From: an uncultured bacterium
GTDB lineage: Bacteria; Bacillota; Clostridia; Oscillospirales; Ruminococcaceae
Direction of reading: 5' to 3'
Assembly (NCBI GenBank): GCA_905214345.1
Contig: CAJMLV010000058.1
Location: 1 to 13,746 of the forward strand
Length of the DNA stretch: 13,746 nt
Shown: positions 1 to 7,230 of the stretch, one piece after another
Numbering within the stretch: position 1 is the first letter of the stretch
How the letters are laid out: the number at the start of each line of letters is the position of its first letter
Notes under the pieces: generated by a model
Seen by the model: the letters and a program-made list of their open reading frames with translations, nothing else
What the model was told of the DNA's origin: nothing
Database searches by the model: none
Translations under genes and position numbers: made by a program

Positions 1-85
1 CCGCCTCGAAACGGTGGCGGTTTTTCGGTTCCTTTTTGACGCCAAAAAGGAACAAGCACCCGGCAGACTGACGTCTGCCAAAATT
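1..85. repeat. Right end of composite hairpin repeat (partial copy, cut by window edge)
   Basis: Position 1 aligns with about position 7575 of the complete copy. The shared parts are the CGAAACGGTGG segment, the stem GTTCCTTTTTG/CAAAAAGGAAC at about 27-52 and the terminal hairpin GGCAGAC-TGAC-GTCTGCC at 62-79. The terminal stem is longer here (7 bp, 4-nt loop) than in the complete copy (6 bp, 6-nt loop). The copy ends about 35 bp before the start of the next gene. There is no T-run after the hairpin on the + strand, so it is not an ordinary terminator for that direction. Confidence 0.85.
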
Positions 86-114
86 ATGCACCCCCGCAGA
101 AAGGCGGTTTTGAC

Positions 115-1398
115 TTGTTCCACCGCATTCCCAAACTGTTTCATACAATCGCCACCGCCCTGGCGGTGGTCATCCTCTCGGTCGTGCTGACTTTCTTCAT
201 GCACAACCAGGACACCTACCTCACCGGCTTCTGGGACGATTACTCCCAGTCCCTGGTTTTTGCCCGCATCTTGCAGATGCAGCAGGACCAGAGCGCCCCG
301 GGGGGCTTTCTGGGCAGCTATACCGGTGAATTCGGCGACACCGAAAACCGTTACATGTACCGGGAAAACACCCCCGTCACCCCCGACCAATATCTCAGTT
401 ACACCCACCAGACCGGCCTGCAGGGGCTGGGCTTCGGGGTGCTGAACAAGGTGTTCTCGGTCTGGCAGGACAGCGGCGAAGCCCGGGAACGGATGCTCTA
501 CGCCACAAACAGCATACTGTTCTATGCCGTTTCCCTCTGCCTGTGCATCGGGCTGTGGAAGCTCTTCGGCGCCCCCGCTGCCATCGGCTGGATGGCCGCC
601 GTGCTGCTGTCCCCCTGGGTGCAGCGGGGCATGAAGGACATCTACTGGTGCCTGTGGACCTGGCTGCTGCCCGCTTTGGCAGGGCTGGTCCTCTGCGCCG
701 TCACCCGGCGGAAACACAAGACCCCCGCCTGGGCTTACGCCCTGGTGTTCGCCGCCGTCTGTGTGCGGTGCATGTGCGGGTTTGAGTTCATCTCCGCTTT
801 CCTGATCCTGGCCGAAACGCCCCTTTTCCTCTGCTGGGTGCTGGCCCTGGGCGAAAGACGCCCCGCCCGCCCCTGGTTCATCCGGATGGTGCGCACCGGT
901 TTTGCCGCCGTGGGCGGCGTGGTTGCGGCGCTGGTCGTCTGGCTGGTGCAGAGCCTTCTCTACTTCGGCAACTGGGCCGAAGCGGTGGACAATGTGGTGG
1001 CCGCTGCTTTGCGCCACACCACCGGCGGCAGTGTGTCCGCTGCGTCCATCCTGGACCGGTACTTTGTGCAGGGGGATGCCGTGCTGCAGATCGGCCCGGT
1101 GTCCATCACGCCGCCGGTGTGGCTGGGCATCTGCGCGGCCGCTTTCCTGCTGGCGGCGGTGGTGCTGGTACTGCGCCGCCGCACCCTGCCCCCGGCCTAT
1201 GCCGCCCTGGCAGCTTTGTTCCTGCTGGGTCTGGCGGCACCCCTCAGCTGGATGGTGCTGGCCCCCGCCCACTGCGACCCCCACCCCCATCTCATCCCCA
1301 TGCTGTGGAATTTCGCCTTTGTGCCCGCCGGCGGCGCGGCCCTGGGCGGCCTGCTGCGCCTGACGGTGCGGCCTGCCGCACCCGCCCCTGCGGAATAA
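115..1398 (+). CDS. Polytopic membrane protein, possible GT-C-type glycosyltransferase
   Basis: I do not recognise the family. The 427-residue product has one N-terminal membrane segment (about residues 12-29), a polar loop of roughly 100 residues (to about 130) and then about eight or nine more hydrophobic segments to the C-terminus. An Asp pair (D41-D42, in GFWDDYSQ) follows TM1 in the first external loop. GT-C glycosyltransferases place a catalytic acidic residue there, which is the only basis for the GT-C suggestion. The start is a TTG at 115, with an AAGGCGG-like site 7 nt upstream. The frame is open back to a stop at 37-39 with no ATG, so this start is plausible but uncertain. The next gene follows after 18 nt with its own RBS, so the two probably share a transcript. 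No promoter is obvious between the repeat remnant and the start. The product could instead be a transporter or an envelope-assembly protein. Confidence 0.75.
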   Translation: MFHRIPKLFHTIATALAVVILSVVLTFFMHNQDTYLTGFWDDYSQSLVFARILQMQQDQSAPGGFLGSYTGEFGDTENRYMYRENTPVTPDQYLSYTHQTGLQGLGFGVLNKVFSVWQDSGEARERMLYATNSILFYAVSLCLCIGLWKLFGAPAAIGWMAAVLLSPWVQRGMKDIYWCLWTWLLPALAGLVLCAVTRRKHKTPAWAYALVFAAVCVRCMCGFEFISAFLILAETPLFLCWVLALGERRPARPWFIRMVRTGFAAVGGVVAALVVWLVQSLLYFGNWAEAVDNVVAAALRHTTGGSVSAASILDRYFVQGDAVLQIGPVSITPPVWLGICAAAFLLAAVVLVLRRRTLPPAYAALAALFLLGLAAPLSWMVLAPAHCDPHPHLIPMLWNFAFVPAGGAALGGLLRLTVRPAAPAPAE

Positions 1399-1416
1399 AA
1401 AGAGGGAGGACCCCCT

Positions 1417-2409
1417 ATGCTGGAACCCCGGGAGGAAAAACTCGTCCGCAAATATGCCCTGGCCCCTGCGGTGGCCCTGGGCGCCTTTCTGTCGGTGGTG
1501 GCCACCTGCGGCGCCTGGCTGCTGCTGGTCATGGTGGATGACATCACCTACCACACAGAAGACATCTACTGGCCGGGCATCTACCTGTTCGGTTTCTTTG
1601 TGGTGGCGCTGATGGTGCTGGTGGTGGCCGCGCTGCTTACCGACCGCCGCCGCCCCTACGCCCCCGCCTGGCTGGACCTCTGTGACCGCACCCTGCGGGC
1701 AGGTCCCTTTGCCCCCAATGCTGGCCCCGACCTGCCGCCCCGGGTGGTGGCCCAGTTCCATGAAGTACGCATCCCCTCCACCGCAGCCGTGCTGCTGGGT
1801 CTGATTTTGCTGCCCCCGGCCATGCTGCTGTCCCTGTATCTGCCCCATTACCGGGCAGGGGCCCGCCGCATCGAAGCACAGCAGCAGACGACTTCCGCTG
1901 CGCTGGAAGAGATCCGCCTGGGTCTGGAAAACGCCGGATTCGCCTATACTTGGTGTGATGACCCCTACGACTATTACAGCAGATACGGGTACAGCGTCCA
2001 CGGCGACTTGTACGACAGCGACTACGACAAGGAAGTTTCGGTGGTGCTGGAAGTGAACAACGCTGGGCAGGTGAGTGGTGTTTCCTACACCGTGTATGTG
2101 GACCTGACCCAATCCAACCGGGAAAACCTGGACCGTGCCGCCGCCGAAGTGAAAACGATGAACGCGGCCTTGCAGGACATTCCCATGGACCTGGCGGGTG
2201 GCGGCCTGCTCACCGCCGACCTGATGCCGGAATCCTTTGCCGAAGAGTTCCTGGAAAGCAGCCTGTATGAGGATGTGCACGAATGGGAGGACCGGGAGGA
2301 CGGCACCAGCCTGAGCGCCGCCTACTACACCTACCCGGAAGAGGAATACGACGAATACAGCCGCTCCTATTTCTGGTTCCGGGTGGAATATCCGGAGTAT
2401 ACCTACTGA
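1417..2409 (+). CDS. Unknown three-TM membrane protein with acidic, Tyr-rich exported domain
   Basis: I do not recognise this 330-residue product. Three hydrophobic segments are visible at about residues 12-40, 48-70 and 118-142. A soluble C-terminal domain (about 145-330) follows and is probably outside the cell. It is rich in Asp, Glu and Tyr, with an unusual Asp/Tyr run around residues 186-208 and a Tyr/Glu-rich tail. Two short strands alternating hydrophobic and polar residues (VSVVLEVNNAG, VSYTVYVD) suggest a beta-sheet domain. The ATG has a strong AGGGAGGA site 6 nt upstream. The gene lies 18 nt behind the preceding membrane-protein gene and is followed at once by a strong terminator, so the pair forms a short operon. 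No catalytic motif is visible. Confidence 0.8.
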   Translation: MLEPREEKLVRKYALAPAVALGAFLSVVATCGAWLLLVMVDDITYHTEDIYWPGIYLFGFFVVALMVLVVAALLTDRRRPYAPAWLDLCDRTLRAGPFAPNAGPDLPPRVVAQFHEVRIPSTAAVLLGLILLPPAMLLSLYLPHYRAGARRIEAQQQTTSAALEEIRLGLENAGFAYTWCDDPYDYYSRYGYSVHGDLYDSDYDKEVSVVLEVNNAGQVSGVSYTVYVDLTQSNRENLDRAAAEVKTMNAALQDIPMDLAGGGLLTADLMPESFAEEFLESSLYEDVHEWEDREDGTSLSAAYYTYPEEEYDEYSRSYFWFRVEYPEYTY

Positions 2410-2474
2410 AAACAAAAATCCCGCCCCCGGGTGCGCCGCACTGGAAGCGGCCCCCCGGGGGCGGGTTTTTGTTT
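2410..2474. terminator. Bidirectional rho-independent terminator between convergent genes
   Basis: The left half AAACAAAAA-CCCGCCCCCGGG (2410-2432) is matched by CCCGGGGGCGGG-TTTTTGTTT ending at 2474, with a loop of about 20 nt. An A-tract on the left and a T-tract on the right let it act on both strands. It serves the + gene ending at 2409 and the - gene ending at 2500. Confidence 0.9.
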
Positions 2475-2499
2475 GTAGAAACGGGAACAGGGGACAGGG

Positions 2500-3645
2500 T
2501 CAGGCGATTTCCGCCTTGGCCTCCCGGCGCACCAGGGCCGCAAAGACCAGCATGCCCGCACAGGGCACGATATTGCAGGCCATGCCCGCCAGCAGCCCGG
2601 CTCCGTCGGCCACCACGCCGATGAGCCAGGGCATCAGGATGGCACCCAGCCCCGCCGCGGGCAGCATGATGCCCATGCTGGTCACGCTGGTCATCTTGCC
2701 CGCACAGGCCACGGCGGTGGGGTTCATCCCCGCAATGGCCAGGGCAAACAGGCCAAGCAGCAGCAGGGCGGGCACCTGGGTGCGGGCCAGCATCAGCCCG
2801 GCGTAAAAGACGGTGCAGCCCAGGCCCATCCAGATCATGGCCCGGTAAGGGTCCTTGGGCGGGCGGATAAAGGCCAGATACAGCCGGGCCGCCATGGTGG
2901 CGCCCCACAAAAGGGTCACGGTGTAGGGGCTGACCGTCTCGCTGAGGATGCCCTGGTCCTTGAAGTAGGTCACCAGCCAGCCGGTCACGCTGGTCTCGGC
3001 CCCGTTCTGGCAGAAGATCAGGGCGGTGAGCAGCCAGAATTTCCGGCTGCGGCAAAAACTCCAGTCCGGCCTGGCGGAACCCTTGCGCCGCCCGGTCAGG
3101 GAGGCAGGGGCCGCCGCAAAGGCCAGCCACAACCCGGCGCCGCACACTGCCAGCACGGTGGTGGGGCCGTTGGCCCCCAGGGCGGCCGCCGCACCCGCCG
3201 CTACAAAGGGACAGAGCAGGGCGCCGCAGGCATAGCAGCTGTGCATGGCGTTCATGCCCCGGGTGCGGTCGGGCACGTTGTCCCCCACCAGGATGGTGCA
3301 GGCGTTCAGGGAACATCCCTTGGCCAGACCCACCAGCCCGAAAGCCGCCGCCAGCAGCCACACCTGGCCGGAAAGCCCCATCAGCGCATAGCCGATGGTG
3401 TACCCGGTGCCCAGGATGAGCACGGTGGTTTTCAGGCCCAGGCGGGCGGGCAGCACCCCCGCCAGAAAGGCCGCCACCAGGTTGCCCACGCTCATCACCG
3501 AGAGCAGGGTGCCGGTCACGCCGTAGGCCAGGCCGTACTGCTGCTGCAGCAAACTGACCACCACGCCGCTGCTGATGGCGCAGATGCCGCTGAGGAAAAA
3601 CGCCGCAAAGCCCACATTCCGGGCCCGCTGGGATGCGCTGTTCAT
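2500..3645 (-). CDS. MFS transporter, FHS/FucP-like
   Basis: Twelve-helix major facilitator permease of the cytoplasmic membrane, 381 residues from the chosen start. The N-half has a long run of small hydrophobic helices, with an RLGLK-type loop 2-3 motif near residue 70. The C-half begins with QNGAETSVTGW (about residues 213-223), which resembles the helix-7 signature of fucose/glucose:H+ symporters (FHS family, FucP-like). The substrate cannot be read from sequence; a sugar is the best guess. Two ATGs are possible. The upstream one (3663) has no SD, whereas the one at 3645 has GGGAG 11 nt upstream, so I chose 3645. The gene lies directly behind the pfp terminator with no promoter visible between them, so expression may depend on readthrough. 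It converges on the membrane-protein operon at 115-2409. Confidence 0.85.
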   Translation of the reverse strand: MNSASQRARNVGFAAFFLSGICAISSGVVVSLLQQQYGLAYGVTGTLLSVMSVGNLVAAFLAGVLPARLGLKTTVLILGTGYTIGYALMGLSGQVWLLAAAFGLVGLAKGCSLNACTILVGDNVPDRTRGMNAMHSCYACGALLCPFVAAGAAAALGANGPTTVLAVCGAGLWLAFAAAPASLTGRRKGSARPDWSFCRSRKFWLLTALIFCQNGAETSVTGWLVTYFKDQGILSETVSPYTVTLLWGATMAARLYLAFIRPPKDPYRAMIWMGLGCTVFYAGLMLARTQVPALLLLGLFALAIAGMNPTAVACAGKMTSVTSMGIMLPAAGLGAILMPWLIGVVADGAGLLAGMACNIVPCAGMLVFAALVRREAKAEIA

Positions 3646-3663
3646 AAAAGGATCAACTCCCAT

Positions 3664-3704
3664 TAAAAAACCACGCGCAAAAACCGGTACGGCTCTGCGC
3701 GTGG
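3664..3704 (-). terminator. Rho-independent terminator downstream of pfp
   Basis: On the minus strand, CCACGCGCA and TGCGCGTGG (3696-3704 and 3671-3679) form a 9-bp stem with a 16-nt loop, followed by TTTTTTA. It lies 28 bp after the pfp stop and only about 20 bp before the MFS start, so it separates pfp from the transporter gene. Confidence 0.85.
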
Positions 3705-3731
3705 AAAAATTCAGTTCTGCGGACCTGCCGT

Positions 3732-4961
3732 TCAGCCCTGCAGGTGGATGTGCTGGGGAACGCCGTTGATGTAGATGGGGGTGAGCTCCGCCTGGATCAG
3801 GGGCCGGGCGTACCGCTCAAAGTTTTCGTTCACATGCATGCCGTCGTCGGTGATCCAGCTGGAAGGCACGCACTTTTCCTGGTTGGCCACGTCGGCCACG
3901 TTCACGGTGGTGGTCTCGGTGCGGTAGGGCATGTCGGACAGACGCACGATGCCGCACATCTTGCCGGTCTGGCCGTTGAAGGCCGCCTCCACCGCCGCGC
4001 CGCCTACCTGATAGGCCTCGGTGATGTCGGTGCGGCTGGCCAGGTGGGAAGCGCACCGCTGCAGGGTGGAAAATTCGATGGCGCGGGTCTTGCAGCCCAG
4101 GCGCACCCGGATCAGGTCGGCCAGGTAACGGCTGGTGCCGGACAGAATGGCCTTGTGGCCGAAAGCGTCCAGCTGACCGGCGGTGCTTACCAGGTCGCAC
4201 AGGAACACGCCGTCCTTGTTCTTCACGCCTTCGCTGGCGGCAATGATGACGTTCTTGCGCTCGGCGGTCAGGGCCGCCACCTTGTTCAGGAACACTTCCT
4301 CGTCAAAGGTGCGCTCCGGCAGCAGGATGATGTCCGGCCCGGCGCTGTCGCTGCCCGCGGCCAGGGATGCCGCGGCGGCCAGCCAGCCGGTGTGGCGGCC
4401 CATGATCTCGGCCACCGTCACGCTGCGCAGGTCGTAGACGCTGGAATCGCAGATGACTTCCTTCAGGATGGTGGCGATGTACTTGGCCGCGCTGCCGTAG
4501 CCGGGGGTGTGGTCGGTGCCCATCAGGTCGTTGTCGATGGTCTTGGGCACGCCGATGAACCGGATGGGGCTGTTCTTGGCAGCGCCGTAAGCCGCCAGCT
4601 TGGCGATGGTGTCCATGGAGTCGTTGCCGCCGATGTACAGCACCGCGCCGATGGAATACTGTTCAAACAGGCCGAACAGGGTCTGATAGGGCTTTTCGTT
4701 CACGGCGGGATCGGGCAGTTTGCACCGGCAGCTGCCCAGAAAGCTGGAAGGGGTGCGCTTGAGCAGCTCAATGGCCATCTTGTCGCTGAGCTGGTCGTTC
4801 AGGTCCACGATGCGGCCTTCCAGCAGGCCCTCGATGCCGTACTGCATGCCGTACACATGCTGGGCGCCAAAAGCCCGGGCGCTCTCAAACACGCCGGCCA
4901 GACTGGAGTTGATGACGGCGGTGGGGCCGCCGGACTGCCCTACAAGCAGATTGAATGCCAT
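3732..4961 (-). CDS. pfp: 6-phosphofructokinase, PPi-dependent type
   Basis: A 409-residue cytosolic PfkA-superfamily enzyme that phosphorylates fructose 6-phosphate at C1 in glycolysis. Visible motifs are the N-terminal glycine-rich phosphate loop GQSGGPT (residues 8-14), the phosphoryl-donor motif GGNDS (111-115), the catalytic motif PKTIDND (139-145) and the substrate motif MGRHTGW (187-193). ATP-dependent PFKs carry Gly at the fourth position of the GGDG motif. Asp at that position here (GGND) is the known mark of PPi-PFKs, so pyrophosphate is the likely donor and the reaction is probably reversible. The Asn at the third position is a variant I associate with clostridial enzymes. Length and motif spacing fit a homotetrameric bacterial PPi-PFK. 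The ATG has an AAGAAGG site 10 nt upstream, and promoter and terminator flank it, so it is probably transcribed alone. ATP use is not excluded by sequence alone. Confidence 0.93.
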   Translation of the reverse strand: MAFNLLVGQSGGPTAVINSSLAGVFESARAFGAQHVYGMQYGIEGLLEGRIVDLNDQLSDKMAIELLKRTPSSFLGSCRCKLPDPAVNEKPYQTLFGLFEQYSIGAVLYIGGNDSMDTIAKLAAYGAAKNSPIRFIGVPKTIDNDLMGTDHTPGYGSAAKYIATILKEVICDSSVYDLRSVTVAEIMGRHTGWLAAAASLAAGSDSAGPDIILLPERTFDEEVFLNKVAALTAERKNVIIAASEGVKNKDGVFLCDLVSTAGQLDAFGHKAILSGTSRYLADLIRVRLGCKTRAIEFSTLQRCASHLASRTDITEAYQVGGAAVEAAFNGQTGKMCGIVRLSDMPYRTETTTVNVADVANQEKCVPSSWITDDGMHVNENFERYARPLIQAELTPIYINGVPQHIHLQG

Positions 4962-5025
4962 AAGTGTTTCACCTTCTTTGGGTTGTTTCCGCGCGCAAAA
5001 CGGCGCGCACAGTTCTCTATTTTAT

Positions 5026-5054
5026 ATTGTATGTGATAGAGGCCCAAAAGGCAA
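5026..5054 (-). promoter_or_regulatory. Sigma-A promoter for pfp
   Basis: On the minus strand, TTGCCT (5054-5049) and TACAAT (5031-5026) are separated by 17 nt. The predicted start is near 5019, giving a leader of about 57 nt. That leader includes a GC-rich GCGCGC/GCGCGC hairpin around 4992-5009. The -35 box lies just past the stop codon of the upstream HAD gene. Confidence 0.75.
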
Positions 5055-5059
5055 GCTTT

Positions 5060-5893
5060 TTACGCGTTGCCCAGGGCGTACCGCTCAATGGCTTCGGCCA
5101 CGCCGTCATGGTTGTTGTCGGCGGTGATCACGTCGGCCACGGCCTTCACTTCGGGGAAGGCGTTGCCCATGGCCACGCCCAGCCCTGCCATCTGGATCAT
5201 GGCCAGGTCGTTGCCGCTGTCGCCGCAGGCCATCACCTGGTCCCGGCGCAGGCCCAGTTCGGCAGCAAGGGCCATCAACCCCCGGCCCTTGTTCACCCCG
5301 GGGGCGTTCACTTCCAGGTTGTCCTTCACGCTGCTGGTGGCGTCCACGTCGGGGCAGGCGGCCAGCACTGCTTTTTCGGCAGCGTCCCGGGTCTCGGTGT
5401 CAGCATACAGGATGCTGAACTTCTCCACTTCGCCGGGGCGGGTGCGGATCAGTTCCGCCAGGTCGGGAACCAGCACCCGGCTGGCCCGCACATAGGGCAG
5501 CAGTTCCGGCGGGCAGCAGCGTTCCACCTCGGCAGCGGCGGCCTCGTCGGTGCAGCATTCCCCGTTCACAAACAGGCTGAACGCCCCGCCGAAAGGCCGC
5601 AGCACGTCCAGCACCTTCAGGGCCTGGTCGGTCTCAAAGGGCAGGGTGACCACCGGGCGGCCGGTGGCCAGTTCCACCACGCTGGCCCCGTTGGAGGTCA
5701 GGGCGTAGCGCACACCCTCCATGTGCAGGAATTCTTCCGGCACGCCGGTCACCGAGCGCCCGGTGGCGGGGATCACGTCGATACCCGCGTCCAGGGCGGC
5801 GCGGATGGCTGCCAGAGTGCGGGGAGAAATGTGTTTCTGATCGTCAAAAACCGTGCCGTCCAGATCCAGCGCGATCAGGCGGATGTCCTGCAT
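5060..5893 (-). CDS. Cof-type HAD-IIB phosphatase
   Basis: A 277-residue cytosolic phosphatase of the Cof/HAD-IIB group, which dephosphorylates sugar phosphates or similar small phosphoesters with Mg2+. HAD motif I is DLDGT (D10 nucleophile, D12 general acid), motif II is the Thr of TGRS (about 44), motif III is K202 in GVNKGRG, and motif IV is GDSGND (224-229). The region between motifs II and III is the alpha/beta cap that sets substrate; the substrate cannot be read from it. The frame is open 22 codons further upstream, but ATG 5893 has AGGAGG 7 nt before it and starts directly before the first HAD strand, so it is preferred. The gene has its own promoter, divergent from the acyltransferase gene. 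Its location upstream of pfp may hint at a sugar-phosphate role, which is inference only. Confidence 0.9.
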   Translation of the reverse strand: MQDIRLIALDLDGTVFDDQKHISPRTLAAIRAALDAGIDVIPATGRSVTGVPEEFLHMEGVRYALTSNGASVVELATGRPVVTLPFETDQALKVLDVLRPFGGAFSLFVNGECCTDEAAAAEVERCCPPELLPYVRASRVLVPDLAELIRTRPGEVEKFSILYADTETRDAAEKAVLAACPDVDATSSVKDNLEVNAPGVNKGRGLMALAAELGLRRDQVMACGDSGNDLAMIQMAGLGVAMGNAFPEVKAVADVITADNNHDGVAEAIERYALGNA

Positions 5894-5961
5894 GATGCTG
5901 CCTCCTTGCGGGCCCGGCGCCAGGGGAGCCGGGCGGCCAAACTTAGTCATTTTATACAAAG

Positions 5962-5990
5962 ATTGTACCGCAAATTTTGTCGGTTTGCAA
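5962..5990 (-). promoter_or_regulatory. Sigma-A promoter for the HAD phosphatase gene
   Basis: On the minus strand, TTGCAA (5990-5985), a 17-nt spacer, then TACAAT (5967-5962). The -35 lies inside a small inverted repeat CGGTT-TGC-AACCG (5981-5993), which could be an operator. Confidence 0.7.
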
Positions 5991-5999
5991 CCGCCGCCC

Positions 6000-6029
6000 T
6001 TGCCTTTTTCCGCCCCGGCGTGCTACACT
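6000..6029 (+). promoter_or_regulatory. Sigma-A promoter for the acyltransferase gene
   Basis: TTGCCT (6000-6005), an 18-nt spacer, then TACACT (6024-6029). It is divergent from the HAD promoter, and only 9 bp separate the two -35 boxes. Confidence 0.65.
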
Positions 6030-6066
6030 GTTGCACAGGAGTAAAAGGGAAGAGAAGGGACGCTGG

Positions 6067-6816
6067 ATGGAGAAAAAGACCGGGGCCCGGCTGTGGCCGC
6101 TGGACGCTTTGCGAGGGCTGGCCATGGTGAACATGGTGGCCTATCACGGCATGTATGACTGGGTGTATGTGTTCGGGCAGAAATCATCCTGGTACGACAT
6201 CTACGCCCCCGGGTGCCATGTGTGGCAGCAGTATATCTGCTGGAGTTTTCTGCTGCTGGCGGGGTACAGCTTCAACCTTTCCCGCCGCCCGCTGAAGAAC
6301 GGCCTCATCGTGGCGGGGTGCGCCCTGGTTCTCAGCGCGGTGACGGTCCTGTTCATGCCGTCGGAAGCCATCTGGTTCGGGGTTCTGCATCTGGTGGGAT
6401 GTGCCATCCTGCTGTGCTGCGCCGCCCGGCCGCTGCTGGAAAAGATTCCTCCCGCTGCGGGTCTGGCGGCGTCGGCGGTGGTGTTTTTCCTCACCAACCG
6501 GCTGCCCTGGGGAGAACTGGGGTTCGAGGGACTGCGGCTGGTGCGTCTGCCGGATTCGCTGTACGCGGCCAATCTTTTCTGGCTGGGGCTGCCGGACCTG
6601 ACAAGATTTACCTCCGCCGATTATTTTCCCCTGATCCCCTGGCTGTTTTTGTTCCTGTGCGGGTATTTTCTGGGCCGGATGCGCCTGCCCGTGCCAAAAG
6701 GGGAAGCCCCCGCGGCCCTGCGCCCGCTGTGTTTTGCGGGGCGGCACAGCCTTTTGGTGTACATGCTGCACCAGCCGGTGGTGTACGGCGGGCTGTGGCT
6801 GATGCTCAATTTGTAA
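6067..6816 (+). CDS. DUF1624 / HGSNAT-type membrane acyltransferase
   Basis: A 249-residue integral membrane protein resembling the DUF1624 (heparan-alpha-glucosaminide N-acetyltransferase catalytic domain) family. These are multi-TM proteins that use acyl-CoA to acylate a glycan or lipid-linked sugar across the membrane. Visible family features are the N-terminal LDALRGLAM (12-20) followed by a conserved His (H27, in AYHGMYD), FGVLHLVGC near residue 100, a PWLFLFLCGYFLGR helix near 195-210, and a C-terminal GRHSLLVYMLHQPVVYG. About seven hydrophobic helices can be counted. The reading frame is open 30 codons upstream, but ATG 6067 has a GAAGGGA site and starts just before the family motif. 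The true substrate is unknown; cell-wall or lipid sugars are likely. The gene is probably monocistronic, because rpsU has its own strong promoter. Confidence 0.85.
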   Translation: MEKKTGARLWPLDALRGLAMVNMVAYHGMYDWVYVFGQKSSWYDIYAPGCHVWQQYICWSFLLLAGYSFNLSRRPLKNGLIVAGCALVLSAVTVLFMPSEAIWFGVLHLVGCAILLCCAARPLLEKIPPAAGLAASAVVFFLTNRLPWGELGFEGLRLVRLPDSLYAANLFWLGLPDLTRFTSADYFPLIPWLFLFLCGYFLGRMRLPVPKGEAPAALRPLCFAGRHSLLVYMLHQPVVYGGLWLMLNL

Positions 6817-6853
6817 ACTTTATGAGAATTTGGTCGAACTGGCGAAAACGTGG

Positions 6854-6883
6854 TTGACAGCCGGGCTTTTCATATAGTATACT
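6854..6883 (+). promoter_or_regulatory. Strong sigma-A promoter for rpsU
   Basis: Consensus TTGACA (6854-6859), an 18-nt spacer, then TATACT (6878-6883). The predicted start is near 6890, giving a leader of about 60 nt ending in an AAGGGAGGG SD. Confidence 0.85.
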
Positions 6884-6952
6884 TTTATTTACTGGTTGAT
6901 TAGAAATTTTTGACCGGCAAACTCCTGTCTAAAGACCAAGGGAGGGATAAAG

Positions 6953-7129
6953 ATGTCGGAGATCCGTGTCAAGGAGGGCGAATCCCTGGAGAGCGCCCTG
7001 CGCCGTTTCAAGCGCAGCACCGCTCGCAGCGGTGTCCTGGCCGAAGTGCGTAAGCGCGAGGCGTATGAGAAGCCTTCTGTGCGCCGCAAGAAGAAGTCCG
7101 AAGCCGCCCGCAAGCGCAAGTATAAGTAA
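6953..7129 (+). CDS. rpsU: 30S ribosomal protein S21
   Basis: A 58-residue basic protein of the small ribosomal subunit, which binds near the 3' end of 16S rRNA and assists initiation. The sequence starts MSEIRVKEGESLESALRRFK, the typical S21 N-terminus. It continues with an RREAYEKPS-like segment (KREAYEKPSVRRKKK) and ends in a Lys/Arg-rich tail (AARKRKYK). The length is normal for the family. The SD AAGGGAGGG lies 6 nt before the ATG, a consensus promoter lies upstream and a strong terminator follows, so it is an independent transcription unit. Confidence 0.97.
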   Translation: MSEIRVKEGESLESALRRFKRSTARSGVLAEVRKREAYEKPSVRRKKKSEAARKRKYK

Positions 7130-7190
7130 ATTTCGGCAAAGGCGGACGAGCGCCGCCCTTTGATGCCCGTGTTTACAAAAGGAACGGCAA

Positions 7191-7222
7191 AGCAGACCCG
7201 CCAAGGCGGGTCTGCTTTTTGT
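7191..7222 (+). terminator. Rho-independent terminator of rpsU
   Basis: AGCAGACCCGCC pairs perfectly with GGCGGGTCTGCT (12-bp arms, 2 nt apart), followed by a T-run from 7216. It lies 61 bp after the rpsU stop. Confidence 0.93.
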
Positions 7223-7230
7223 TTTGTGGC

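Noticed and set aside
3744..5036. 430-codon + strand frame opposite pfp
   Set aside because: Shadow of the GC-rich pfp gene: low-complexity Gly/Ala/Val/His composition, no SD, while pfp has full catalytic motifs.
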